Source: CAMLIZ01 sp040758375
GTDB taxonomy: Bacteria > Pseudomonadota > Gammaproteobacteria > Burkholderiales > Burkholderiaceae_C
DNA length: 64,000 nt
Direction: 5' to 3'
Assembly (NCBI GenBank): GCA_040758375.1
Contig: JBFLWE010000005.1
Span: 46,964-110,963 of the forward strand
Below the pieces are notes generated by a model, which was not told where the DNA came from, made no database searches, and worked only from the letters and a program-made list of their open reading frames with translations. How positions within the stretch are numbered: position 1 is the stretch's first letter; the number at the start of each line of letters is the position of its first letter. The translations under genes and the position numbers were made by a program. This document shows, one piece after another, positions 32,106 through 40,771 of the stretch.

Positions 32106-32125
32106 TGATACGCACAGAATATCAA
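32105..32125. promoter_or_regulatory. Candidate LysR operator between the LysR gene and ilvD
   Basis: TTGATA (32105-32110) and TATCAA (32120-32125) form a perfect inverted repeat with 9 bases between, fitting the T-N11-A pattern of LysR-type sites. It overlaps the first base of the LysR start codon and is 73 bp before the ilvD ATG, in an AT-rich region unlike the surrounding DNA. Confidence 0.6.
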
Positions 32126-32198
32126 ATTGCTTCAAAAAATATATTGGACCGCGATGTTGCCGCTCGCGATACTCGCCCGTCACCAGCAGGAGAACCCG

Positions 32199-33878
32199 AT
32201 GAGCTTCAACCGCCGCTCGAAGAACATCACCGAGGGCGTGGCCCGCGCGCCCAACCGCTCCATGTACTACGGCATGGGTTACAAGGAGGAAGACTTCTCC
32301 AAGCCGATGATCGGCGTGGCCAACGGCCACTCCACCATCACGCCCTGCAACTCCGGGCTGCAGCGGCTGGCCGACGCGGCGGTCGAAGGACTCAGGGCCG
32401 CCGGCGCCAACCCCCAGATCTTCGGCACGCCCACCATCAGCGACGGCATGGCCATGGGCACCGAGGGCATGAAGTACTCGCTGGTCTCGCGCGAAGTCAT
32501 CTCCGACTGCGTGGAAACCTGCGTGGGCGGGCAGTGGATGGACGGCGTGATCGTCATCGGCGGCTGCGACAAGAACATGCCCGGCGGCATGATGGGCATG
32601 CTGCGCGCCAACGTGCCGGCGCTGTACATCTACGGCGGCACCATCCTGCCCGGCCACTACAAGGGCCAGGACCTCAACATCGTCAGCGTGTTCGAGGCCG
32701 TGGGCCAGTTCTCGGCCGGCAAGATGAGTGAGGAAGACTTCTGCCAGATCGAGAAGCGCGCCATCCCCGGCAGCGGCTCCTGCGGCGGCATGTACACCGC
32801 CAACACGATGAGCTCGTCGTTCGAGGCGCTGGGCATGAGCCTGCCCTACTCGTCCACCATGGCCAACGTGGAGGACGAGGTGGTCGACAACGTCAGGAAG
32901 GCCGCCGCGGTGCTGGTCGAGGCGGTCAAGCGCGACCTGAAGCCGCGCGACATCGTCACCAAGAAGGCGATCGAGAACGCGGTGGCCGTGATCATGGCCA
33001 CCGGCGGCTCCACCAACGCGGTGCTGCACTACCTGGCCATCGCGCATGCGGCCGGCGTGGACTGGACCATCGACGACTTCGAGCGCGTGCGCCGCCGCAC
33101 GCCGGTGCTGTGCGACCTGAAGCCCAGCGGCAGGTACCTGGCGATCGACCTGCACCGCGCCGGCGGCATCCCGGCCGTGATGAAAGAGCTGCTCGGTGCC
33201 GGCCTGCTGCACGGCGACTGCCTCACCATCACCGGCAAGACCGTGGCCGAGAATCTGGCCGACGTGCCGCCGCTGCGCGCCGACCAGGACGTGATCCGCC
33301 CCGTCGCGCAACCCATCTACGCCGAAGGCCACCTCGCCATCCTGCGCGGCAACCTCTCGCCCGAAGGCTGCGTGGCCAAGATCACCGGCCTGAAGAACCC
33401 GGTGATCACCGGCCCGGCGCGCGTGTTCGACGACGAGCAGTCGGCGCTGGCGGCCATCATGGCCGGGCAGATCAGGGCCGGCGACGTGATGGTGCTGCGC
33501 TACCTCGGGCCCAAGGGCGGCCCGGGCATGCCCGAGATGCTCGCGCCCACCGGCGCGCTGATCGGCCAGGGCCTGGGCGAGTCGGTGGGCCTGATCACCG
33601 ACGGCCGCTTCTCCGGCGGCACCTGGGGTATGGTGGTGGGCCACGTGGCCCCGGAGGCCTACGAAGGCGGCACCATCGCGCTGGTGCACGAAGGCGACTC
33701 GATCACCATCGACGCGCACCAGCTGTTGCTGCAGCTGAACGTGCCCGACGACGAGCTGGCCCGCCGGCGCGCGGCCTGGCGGCAGCCCGCGCCGCGCTAC
33801 ACCCGCGGCGTGCTGGCCAAGTTCGCGAAGAACGCGTCGAGCGCCAGCTCGGGCGCGGTGCTCGACAAGTTCGAGTGA
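32199..33878 (+). CDS. ilvD: Dihydroxy-acid dehydratase
   Basis: A 559-residue Fe-S enzyme of Ile/Val (and pantothenate precursor) synthesis. Signature motifs are GGCDKNMPGGMMGMLRA, the Fe-S cysteines in TPCNSGL, GGCDKN and GSGSCGGMYTANTM, and the C-terminal LITDGRFSGGTWGMVVGHVA. The ATG at 32199 is preceded by CAGGAGA at good spacing; an upstream TTG only extends into the operator region. Confidence 0.97.
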   Translation: MSFNRRSKNITEGVARAPNRSMYYGMGYKEEDFSKPMIGVANGHSTITPCNSGLQRLADAAVEGLRAAGANPQIFGTPTISDGMAMGTEGMKYSLVSREVISDCVETCVGGQWMDGVIVIGGCDKNMPGGMMGMLRANVPALYIYGGTILPGHYKGQDLNIVSVFEAVGQFSAGKMSEEDFCQIEKRAIPGSGSCGGMYTANTMSSSFEALGMSLPYSSTMANVEDEVVDNVRKAAAVLVEAVKRDLKPRDIVTKKAIENAVAVIMATGGSTNAVLHYLAIAHAAGVDWTIDDFERVRRRTPVLCDLKPSGRYLAIDLHRAGGIPAVMKELLGAGLLHGDCLTITGKTVAENLADVPPLRADQDVIRPVAQPIYAEGHLAILRGNLSPEGCVAKITGLKNPVITGPARVFDDEQSALAAIMAGQIRAGDVMVLRYLGPKGGPGMPEMLAPTGALIGQGLGESVGLITDGRFSGGTWGMVVGHVAPEAYEGGTIALVHEGDSITIDAHQLLLQLNVPDDELARRRAAWRQPAPRYTRGVLAKFAKNASSASSGAVLDKFE

Positions 33879-33896
33879 GGCTGGTACATCGGGCGG

Positions 33897-35627
33897 ATGT
33901 CTGCTGAATCATCCGCCCCCACCCTGCGCAGCGTGCTCGACACGATGCTGCAGGACCTGCTCGACACCTTTCCCGAACACGCCACCCGGCTCGGCCTGGA
34001 CACCGGATCTCATGCCAGGCGGCGCCACCGCCTCGACGCCTACTCTGCCCCGGCGCTGCAAGCGTGGCTGCAGCGCCAGCGCGATTTCGCGGCATCGCTG
34101 CGCGCGGTGGACCCGGACGCACTGGACGAGCTGGCCCGCCTCGACCGCGATGCGGTGCTGTTCCACACCGAGGTGATGCTCGAAGGCGCGCGCCTGCATC
34201 CCCATGGCACTCCGCACGACTTCCAGCCCTACGTGGTGAGCCAGCTCACCGGTGCCTACCAGTCCTTGCCCGACTTTCTGAGCACCAAGCATCCGGTCGA
34301 CACGGCCGAGGACGTGCACGGGTGGCTGGCGCGGCTCGAGGCCTTTGGGCCGGCGCTGCGCGACGAGGCCGAGCGCCTGCAGGTCGATGCCGCCGCCGGC
34401 GTGTTGCCGCCGGCGTTCGTGCTCGACACCACGATGCGACAGCTGGCGGCCCTGCTCGAACCGGCGGCGGAACAATCGCCCGTGGTCGCTTCGCTGCTGC
34501 AGCGTACGCGCGACCGCGGCATCGCGGGCGACTGGGCAGCACCGGCCGTGCAGCTGGTGCGGCAAGGGCTGCAGCCCGCCGTGCAGGCGCTGCTGGAGCT
34601 GCTGCATCGCTTGCGCGGCCAGGCCACCGAAGACGCCGGCGTGTGCAAGCTGAAAGACGGCGAGGCCTACTACCAGAATGCGATCGCGGCGCAGACCACC
34701 ACGCGCATGAGCGCCGATGAGATCCACCGCGTCGGGCTGGAGCAGGTGGCGCAGCTCACGGCCCGCATCGACACGCTGCTGCAAGCGCAGGGCTTCGGCG
34801 ACGGCACGGTCGCACAACGCCTGGCCGCGCTGGCGCAGGACGAACGCTACGTGTACCCCAACAACGACGAGGGCAGGGCGCAGCTGCTGGCCGAGTTGCG
34901 CACCCTGGTGGCAGACGTGCAGGCGCGGCTGCCCGCCGTGTTCGACCCACTGCCCAGGGCAGCGCTGGAGGTGCGCCGCGTGCCGCCGGAGATCGAGGCC
35001 GGCGCCCCGCGCGGCTACTACACCGCCGGCCCCGCCGACGGCAGCCGCCCCGGCGCCTTTTATGCCAACCTGCGCGACACGCGTGACTGGAAGCGCTGGT
35101 ACGCGCCGTCTTTCGCCTACCACGAGGGCGTGCCCGGCCATCACCTGCAGATCGCGCTGGCGCTGGAAACCGAAGGCATCTCGATGATGCGGCGCGTGTT
35201 GTGGTTCGCGGCCTACGGCGAAGGCTGGGCGCTCTATGCGGAACAGCTGGCCGATGAAATGGGCTTGTACGAGTCCAACCCGATGGGCCGCATCGGCTAC
35301 CTGCAGTCGATGCTGTTCCGCGCCGCGCGCCTGGTGGTGGACACCGGCCTGCACGCCAGGCGCTGGACGCGCCAGCAGGCGATCGACTACCTGGTGCAAT
35401 CGGTCGGCGAGACCGCCAGCCGCGCCACCGCCGAGGTGGACCGCTATTGCGTGATGCCGGCGCAGGCGCTGTCCTACAAGATCGGTCACCTGCGCTGGCA
35501 GGCGCTGCGCGCCGCGGCGCAGCAGCGCCTGGGCGCCGGCTTCGACCTCAAGCGCTTCCACCGCGAGACACTGCGCCGCGGCGCCATGCCGCTGGCGATG
35601 CTGGACGCGCTGGCCGGGCAGCTCTGA
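33897..35627 (+). CDS. DUF885 family protein, putative zinc metallopeptidase
   Basis: A 576-residue protein of the DUF885 family. The C-terminal half has SFAYHEGVPGHHLQIALALE, an HExxxGHH-type motif, and FAAYGEGWALYAEQLADEMG as the downstream Glu helix, which is the arrangement of a gluzincin peptidase. No clear signal peptide is seen at the chosen start (MSAESSAPTLRSVLDTML), so it may be cytoplasmic, unlike many exported relatives. It follows ilvD by 18 bp. Confidence 0.85.
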   Translation: MSAESSAPTLRSVLDTMLQDLLDTFPEHATRLGLDTGSHARRRHRLDAYSAPALQAWLQRQRDFAASLRAVDPDALDELARLDRDAVLFHTEVMLEGARLHPHGTPHDFQPYVVSQLTGAYQSLPDFLSTKHPVDTAEDVHGWLARLEAFGPALRDEAERLQVDAAAGVLPPAFVLDTTMRQLAALLEPAAEQSPVVASLLQRTRDRGIAGDWAAPAVQLVRQGLQPAVQALLELLHRLRGQATEDAGVCKLKDGEAYYQNAIAAQTTTRMSADEIHRVGLEQVAQLTARIDTLLQAQGFGDGTVAQRLAALAQDERYVYPNNDEGRAQLLAELRTLVADVQARLPAVFDPLPRAALEVRRVPPEIEAGAPRGYYTAGPADGSRPGAFYANLRDTRDWKRWYAPSFAYHEGVPGHHLQIALALETEGISMMRRVLWFAAYGEGWALYAEQLADEMGLYESNPMGRIGYLQSMLFRAARLVVDTGLHARRWTRQQAIDYLVQSVGETASRATAEVDRYCVMPAQALSYKIGHLRWQALRAAAQQRLGAGFDLKRFHRETLRRGAMPLAMLDALAGQL

Positions 35628-35640
35628 GCGCCAGCGCCCG

Positions 35641-36474
35641 TCAGGCGCGCAGCAACCGGCGCAGCCTGGTCCACACACCGGGGCGCTGCGCGCCGGCCGC
35701 GGCCGCCTCCCCGAAACGGGAATCCAGCGTCGGCTGTGCTTCGAGCGAGGGGGCTGCGCGGGGCTCGCCCGGCGCCGGCACACGCGGTCGCGGCGTGGCA
35801 GCCGCATCTACAGGCGCCCTGGCCGCCACCTCGGCGCACCGCGCGTCCAGCCACGCGAGCACGGGGGCCCATTCCTGCATGTCAGGCCCGGTCTTGGCCG
35901 CGGGCAGGTCGAACAGGCTCATGCCGCGCTCGGCGCACTGCACATAGAGCTGGGTGTTGCGCAGCGAGCTCAGGAAATGCATGCCGCGCTCGGCGCACCA
36001 GAGCTGCAGCACCTCATGGCCCCGGGTGCGGCGGTCGATGCGCATGCCCACCACGCCGATGCGACAACGGCCGCTGGCAATGCGCGGCAGGCTGCCCAGC
36101 TCGGCGTGGCAGGCGGCGGCCGATTCACGGTCGAAGGCCGAGTCGCACACCGGGACCAGGATCACGTCGCACCACATCACCAGGCGTGCCAGCTCGAACC
36201 CGGTGAGCCCGCCCGGCGTGTCGAGCACCAGGTGGCTCACGCCGGCCGGCGGCCGGGCCACCGAGGCCTGGTCGACCATCCAGCCGTTGACCGGCGGCGC
36301 AACCGCGGGGTCGAGCTTGCTGCGCCGGCGCAGCCAGGCGCGCGAAGACTGCTGGCGGTCCACGTCGCCCAGCATCACCGCATGGCCCTGCCGCGCCAGG
36401 CGGGCCGCCACGTGGGTGGCGATGGTGCTCTTTCCGCTGCCGCCCTTGCGGTTGATGACGGCGATGACGGGCAC
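35641..36474 (-). CDS. Orphan ParA/MinD-family ATPase
   Basis: A 277-residue protein with the deviant Walker A VINRKGGSGKSTIATHVAA at about 7-25, a Walker A' region VMLGDVDRQQSSRAW, and VLDTPGGLTG. A Pro/Ala-rich tail (about 215-277) ends in a basic segment (RPGVWTRLRRLLRA). No parB or parS-like partner is adjacent, so it is a stand-alone partition or positioning ATPase with unknown cargo. It is convergent with the DUF885 gene. Confidence 0.88.
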   Translation of the reverse strand: MPVIAVINRKGGSGKSTIATHVAARLARQGHAVMLGDVDRQQSSRAWLRRRSKLDPAVAPPVNGWMVDQASVARPPAGVSHLVLDTPGGLTGFELARLVMWCDVILVPVCDSAFDRESAAACHAELGSLPRIASGRCRIGVVGMRIDRRTRGHEVLQLWCAERGMHFLSSLRNTQLYVQCAERGMSLFDLPAAKTGPDMQEWAPVLAWLDARCAEVAARAPVDAAATPRPRVPAPGEPRAAPSLEAQPTLDSRFGEAAAAGAQRPGVWTRLRRLLRA

Positions 36475-36518
36475 GGTGTGCGGCGGTGTCGCGCAGGCGG
36501 GTGGTCAGCGCCGGCGCA

Positions 36519-36773
36519 TCACTTGCGCGTGCCGTGCCGGCGGCCGCGCGCGTCCATGCCCAGGTGTTCGAGATGCTGGCGGCGGCGTTCGGCCTGCCGG
36601 GCCGACATTTTTTCCATCGCCTTGCGCTTGGTGTAGCCGCTCATGTCCGCCCACGCCCACCAGGCGGCGGCCAGCGCAAAAGGCGACAGCACCCATAGCC
36701 ACGACGTTTCGGCCAGGGCGATGTCCAGGGCTTTGAGCAGCGTCAAAAGCAAGCCGAGCAGCACGAACCACAT
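36519..36773 (-). CDS. Small Trp-rich membrane protein (TIGR04438 type)
   Basis: An 84-residue protein with two hydrophobic segments (MWFVLLGLLLTLLKALDIAL and WLWVLSPFALAAAWWAWADM), five Trp in a short span, and a basic C-terminal tail (KRKAMEKMSARQAERRRQHL). This matches the small Trp-rich family of betaproteobacteria, of unknown function. The ATG at 36773 begins the membrane segment; the longer frame is less likely. Confidence 0.82.
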   Translation of the reverse strand: MWFVLLGLLLTLLKALDIALAETSWLWVLSPFALAAAWWAWADMSGYTKRKAMEKMSARQAERRRQHLEHLGMDARGRRHGTRK

Positions 36774-36865
36774 GGCGGGTCTTTCAAGCCGGGTCAACCC
36801 GTGACCCGTAAAATTCGTTGTCGGCACTGTAAACCACCCACTCCCGTCAACACCGGAAGGATTCC

Positions 36866-37177
36866 ATGAAGTCTTTGCTTGCCCTGATCACCCTTGCGGG
36901 TTCCGCCCTGGTGGCGGCGCCTGCCTTCGCCAACGCCGACTTGGCGCAAAAGAAGAACTGCATGGCCTGCCATGCGGTGGACAAGAAGCTGGTGGGTCCC
37001 TCCTACAAGGACGTCGCCGCCAAGTACGCCGGCCAGAAGGACGCGGCCGACAAGCTGGCCGACAAGATCGTCAAGGGCGGCTCCGGCGTCTGGGGCCCGG
37101 TGCCCATGCCGGCCAACCCGCAGGTCAGCGCCGCCGAAGCCAAGCAGCTGGCGCAGTGGGTGCTCTCCACGAAGTGA
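36866..37177 (+). CDS. Periplasmic class I cytochrome c (c551/c552-like)
   Basis: A 103-residue protein. The signal peptide (MKSLLALITLAGSALVAAPA, then FANA) ends near residue 23. The haem motif CMACH is at about 32-36, and the Met ligand lies in VPMPANPQVS, followed by the C-terminal helix AKQLAQWVLS. It should carry electrons to a terminal oxidase or peroxidase. GGAAGGA lies before the ATG. It is divergent from the Trp-rich gene. Confidence 0.94.
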   Translation: MKSLLALITLAGSALVAAPAFANADLAQKKNCMACHAVDKKLVGPSYKDVAAKYAGQKDAADKLADKIVKGGSGVWGPVPMPANPQVSAAEAKQLAQWVLSTK

Positions 37178-37188
37178 AGGGCCCACCC

Positions 37189-37264
37189 CCTACGGCCTGA
37201 CGGCGGGCCCTCAAGGGGGCCTGGGGGCAACACCAGCGGCCCGGCTTCACCCGGATCCGCGGTG
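37189..37264 (+). repeat. Dispersed intergenic repeat, copy 2
   Basis: Contains CTCAAGGGGGC, GGGGGCAACACCAGCGGCCC and CCGGATCCGCGG, matching 11323-11392 in inverted orientation. The complementary GGGCCC/CCCCCT stretches allow a hairpin. It lies between the cytochrome c stop and the terminator hairpin. Confidence 0.6.
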
Positions 37265-37275
37265 GTCACTGGGAA

Positions 37276-37300
37276 GGAAGCCCGCCTTGTGCGGGCTTCC
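37276..37300. terminator. Hairpin between convergent genes
   Basis: A perfect 10-bp stem GGAAGCCCGC/GCGGGCTTCC with a 5-base loop sits between the cytochrome c gene and the end of the FadJ-like gene. No long T run follows on either strand, so it may act as a weak bidirectional terminator. Confidence 0.5.
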
Positions 37301-37315
37301 GCGCTTTCAGTGCTT

Positions 37316-39454
37316 TCAGCGCTTGCTGGCGCTCGCTATCGCTTCGCGCAGTGTGGGCGGGACGGCGAAACGGTCGCCATGTTTGGCAGCCAGCTCGGCC
37401 GCTCGCGGGAAGAAGCGCTCGCCTTCCGATTGGATGAACTGCATCGCGCCGCCGGTCCAGGCGGGGAAGCCGATGCCGAGGATGGAGCCGATGTTGGCCT
37501 CCGCCGTGCTGGTGAGCACGCCCTCCTGCAGGCAGCGTGCCGTCTCGATGGCCTGGCGGTAAAGGAAGCGGTCGCGCAGCTCCTGCACGTCGGCCTGCAC
37601 ACCCGGCTTTTCGAACAAGACCTCCAGTTGCGGCCACAGCTGCTTGGGGCCACCGGCCGGGTAATCGTAGAAGCCACCGCCGGCCGCGCGCCCGGCGCGC
37701 TTGAACTCCTTGACCATCTGCTCCACCAAGCGTTCGCCTGCGTCGGGCTCGTAGCGCCGGCCTTCGCGCTCGAAGTCGGCGCGCGTCTGGTCCATCACGT
37801 GCACCGCCAGCGACAGCGAGGTCTCGTCCAGCACCGCCAGCGGCCCCACCGGCATGCCGGCGGCCAGCGCGGCATGCTCGACCAGCGGCGCGGCGATGCC
37901 CTCGGCCAGCATGGCAGCGCCTTCCATCACGAAGCTGGCGAACACGCGGCTGGTGAAGAAGCCGCGTGAATCGTTCACCACGATCGGCGTCTTGCCCAGC
38001 GCCTGCACGTAGTCGCAGGCCTGGGCCACGGCCTCGTCGCCGGTGAGCCGGCCGCGGATGATCTCCACCAGCTGCATCTTGTCCACTGGCGAGAAGAAGT
38101 GCAGGCCGACAAAGCGCTCGGGCTTGGCGCTGGCTTCGGCCAGGCCGGTGATCGGCAAGGTGGAAGTGTTGGAGGCGAACAGCCCGCCGGGCGCCAGCCG
38201 CGGCTCGGCCTCGCGCGTCACCTGGGCCTTGAGCGCGCGCTGCTCGAACACGGCCTCGATGATGAGATCACAGCCTTCGAGGTCGGCCACCGCGGCCGTG
38301 GCGACGATGCGATCCAGCAGCGCGTTCTGCTCGGCCTCGGTCATGCGGCCCTTGGCGACGCCGGCGGCGGCGAGCTTGCGCGAGTATTCGCGCCCGCCCT
38401 CGGCACGGTCCACCGTCACGTCCTTCAGCACGCACGGGATGCCGCGCGAGGCGTTGGCCCAGGCGATGCCCGCGCCCATCATGCCGGCGCCGAGGATGCC
38501 CACCTTCCCGGGCTTCCAGCGCGGCACGTCCTTGGGACGGGCGAGGCCGCTCCTGATCGCGTTCAGGTCGAAGAAGAACGCCTGGATCATGTTCTTGGCG
38601 TTCTGGCCCACCATCAGCCGGGCGAGCTTGCGGCTTTCGATGCGGGTGGCGGTGTCGTAGTCCACCAGTGCGCCTTCGACCATGGCTTCCATCGCGGCCT
38701 GCGGCGCCGGGTGGAGGCCGCGCGTCTTGGCGTGCAGCACCGCCGGCGCCACGGCCAGCATGCCGGCGATCTTGGGGTTGGCCGGCGTGCCGCCCGGGAT
38801 CTTGTGGTCCTTGCGGTCCCAGGGCTGCACCGCCTCGGGATGCTGCGCGATCCACTCCAGCGCCATGGCCTTGAGCTGCTCGGGCGACTCGGCCAGGCCT
38901 TGTACCAGCCCCAGCTCCACGGCCTTGTGCGGCCCGAACAGCTGGCCTTCCACCAGGTAGGGCTGCGCGCCCACCAGGCCCAGCAGCCGCACGGTCTTGG
39001 TGATGCCGGTGGCGCCCGGGATCAGGCCCAGCGTCACCTCCGGCGTGCCGAAGCGGATCTTCGGGTCGGCCAGCGCGAAGCGCGCATGCGCGATCAGCGC
39101 CACCTCCCAGCCGCCGCCGAGCGCGGCGCCGTTGAGCAGCGCCACCACCGGCCGGCCCAGCGTTTCGATGGCGCGGAAGCTGCGCTTCAAGGCCTCGGCG
39201 CGCTCGAAGCACTCGGCCGCGTCCGCGGGCTTGAGCTTCATCACGCCCTTGAGGTCGGCGCCGGCGAAGAAGGTGCTCTTGGCCGAGGCCAGCAGCACGC
39301 CGCGGATCCGGTCCCTGTCGCGTTGCAGCTGCGCCGCGGCGTCGGCCATGTCGGCCTGCCACTGCGGCGTCATCGTGTTGACCGGCGAGCCGGGCTCGTC
39401 GAAGGTGAGCGTGGCGATGCCGTCGGCGGCGAGGTCGTAGCGAATGGTCTGCAT
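37316..39454 (-). CDS. Bifunctional enoyl-CoA hydratase / 3-hydroxyacyl-CoA dehydrogenase (FadJ-like)
   Basis: A 712-residue fatty-acid oxidation alpha subunit. The N-terminal crotonase domain (about 1-200) has the oxyanion-hole segments FFAGADLKGV and NGAALGGGWEVAL. The NAD-binding domain starts near 310 (GILGAGMMGAGIAWANA) and contains the 3HCDH core (ASNTSTLPITGLAE; GLHFFSPVDKMQLVEIIRG). The start MQTIRYDLAADG at 39454 matches family starts. It ends a minus-strand operon begun by the thiolase two bases upstream. Confidence 0.95.
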   Translation of the reverse strand: MQTIRYDLAADGIATLTFDEPGSPVNTMTPQWQADMADAAAQLQRDRDRIRGVLLASAKSTFFAGADLKGVMKLKPADAAECFERAEALKRSFRAIETLGRPVVALLNGAALGGGWEVALIAHARFALADPKIRFGTPEVTLGLIPGATGITKTVRLLGLVGAQPYLVEGQLFGPHKAVELGLVQGLAESPEQLKAMALEWIAQHPEAVQPWDRKDHKIPGGTPANPKIAGMLAVAPAVLHAKTRGLHPAPQAAMEAMVEGALVDYDTATRIESRKLARLMVGQNAKNMIQAFFFDLNAIRSGLARPKDVPRWKPGKVGILGAGMMGAGIAWANASRGIPCVLKDVTVDRAEGGREYSRKLAAAGVAKGRMTEAEQNALLDRIVATAAVADLEGCDLIIEAVFEQRALKAQVTREAEPRLAPGGLFASNTSTLPITGLAEASAKPERFVGLHFFSPVDKMQLVEIIRGRLTGDEAVAQACDYVQALGKTPIVVNDSRGFFTSRVFASFVMEGAAMLAEGIAAPLVEHAALAAGMPVGPLAVLDETSLSLAVHVMDQTRADFEREGRRYEPDAGERLVEQMVKEFKRAGRAAGGGFYDYPAGGPKQLWPQLEVLFEKPGVQADVQELRDRFLYRQAIETARCLQEGVLTSTAEANIGSILGIGFPAWTGGAMQFIQSEGERFFPRAAELAAKHGDRFAVPPTLREAIASASKR

Positions 39455-39456
39455 GC

Positions 39457-40662
39457 TCACAGCCTTTCGATGATGGTGGCGATGCCCATGCCGCCGCCCA
39501 CGCACAGCGTGACGAGGCCGCGCCTGAGCTTGCGGCGCTCCAGCTCGTCGAGCAGCGTGCCCAGCAGCATGGCGCCGGTGGCGCCCAGCGGATGGCCCAG
39601 CGCGATCGCGCCGCCGTTGACATTGACCTTGTCGTGCGGCACGCCCATTTCGTGCATGAAGCGCAGCGGCACCGCGGCGAAAGCCTCGTTCACCTCGAAC
39701 AGGTCGATGTCGCCGATCGCCAAGCCCGCCTTGGCCAGCGCCTTGCGCGTGGCCGGCATCGGGCCGGTGAGCATGATGGTGGGGTCGGCGCCGGACAGCG
39801 CGGTGGCGACGATGCGCGCGCGCGGCGCGAGCTTCAGCCGCTGGGCCATCGCCTCGTTGCCGATCAGCACGGCCGCCGCGCCGTCGACGATGCCCGAGGA
39901 GTTGCCGGCCGTGTGCACGTGCTCGATGCGCTCGACCTGCGGATAGCGCTGCAGCGCCACCGCGTCGAAGCCCATGGCCCCCAGCTCCAGGAACGAGGGC
40001 TTGAGCGCGGCCAGGCCCTCCATGGTGGTCTTGGGCTTGATGAACTCGTCACGCGCCAGGATCGGCAGGCCCATCGCGTCGTGCACCGGCAGCACCGAGC
40101 GGTCGAAACGGCCGTCGGCCTGCGCGGCAGCCGCACGACGCTGCGACTCCAGCGCATAGGCATCGACGGTTTCGCGCGTGAAGCCACCCAGCGTGGCGAT
40201 CAGGTCGGCGCCAATGCCTTGCGGCACGAAGCCCGTTGCCGCATTCGTCTCGGGGTCTTGCGCCCAGGCACCGCCGTCCGAGCCCATCGGCACGCGCGAC
40301 ATGCTTTCCACGCCGCCGGCGATCACCAGGTCTTCCCAGCCGCTGGCCACCTTTTGCGCGGCCAGGTTCACCGCTTCGAGGCCCGAGGCGCAGAAGCGGT
40401 TGATCTGCACGCCGGCCGTGGTGTGCGGCCAGCCGGCCTTGAGCAGCGCGGTCTTGGCAATCACCGCGCCCTGTTCGCCCACGGGGGTGACGCAGCCCAT
40501 CACGGCGTCGTCAACCGCGGCCGGGTCGAACCCCAGGCGGCGCTGAAACGACTGCAGCAGACCCGCCAGGAGATCGACCGGCTTCACCTCGTGAAGGCTG
40601 CCGTCCTTCTTGCCCTTGCCGCGCGGGGTGCGCACGGCATCGAAGATGAGCGCCGAAGCCAT
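39457..40662 (-). CDS. Acetyl-CoA C-acyltransferase (thiolase)
   Basis: A 401-residue thiolase. The active Cys lies in VQINRFCASGLEAVNLAAQK, the His in NVNGGAIALGHPLGATGA, and the second Cys in LVTLCVGGGMGIA. It performs thiolytic cleavage of 3-ketoacyl-CoA in beta-oxidation. GGAGG lies upstream of the ATG at 40662. It forms a two-gene operon with the FadJ-like gene and is divergent from the SDR operon across a palindrome. Confidence 0.95.
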   Translation of the reverse strand: MASALIFDAVRTPRGKGKKDGSLHEVKPVDLLAGLLQSFQRRLGFDPAAVDDAVMGCVTPVGEQGAVIAKTALLKAGWPHTTAGVQINRFCASGLEAVNLAAQKVASGWEDLVIAGGVESMSRVPMGSDGGAWAQDPETNAATGFVPQGIGADLIATLGGFTRETVDAYALESQRRAAAAQADGRFDRSVLPVHDAMGLPILARDEFIKPKTTMEGLAALKPSFLELGAMGFDAVALQRYPQVERIEHVHTAGNSSGIVDGAAAVLIGNEAMAQRLKLAPRARIVATALSGADPTIMLTGPMPATRKALAKAGLAIGDIDLFEVNEAFAAVPLRFMHEMGVPHDKVNVNGGAIALGHPLGATGAMLLGTLLDELERRKLRRGLVTLCVGGGMGIATIIERL

Positions 40663-40737
40663 CGTGTGCCTCCAACCCTTTCTTGATTGACTGAACCAGC
40701 CGTCGATTGACAAGCGATTATGGTGGCGCGCACACTC

Positions 40738-40755
40738 ACCAAGCAAGTGCTTGGT
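40738..40755. promoter_or_regulatory. Perfect palindrome operator between divergent acyl-CoA operons
   Basis: ACCAAGCA-AG-TGCTTGGT is a perfect 8+2+8 inverted repeat. It lies 76 bp before the thiolase ATG on one side and 17 bp before the SDR ATG on the other. Symmetry and length fit a TetR-family operator, as commonly used by acyl-CoA-responsive repressors. The regulator is not encoded in this window. Confidence 0.7.
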
Positions 40756-40771
40756 TGAACCGGAATTAGAG

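Noticed and set aside
31167..33719. Very long minus-strand frame running through ilvD
   Set aside because: Only the part from 32105 downwards (LysR regulator) has family motifs; the rest is antisense to ilvD.
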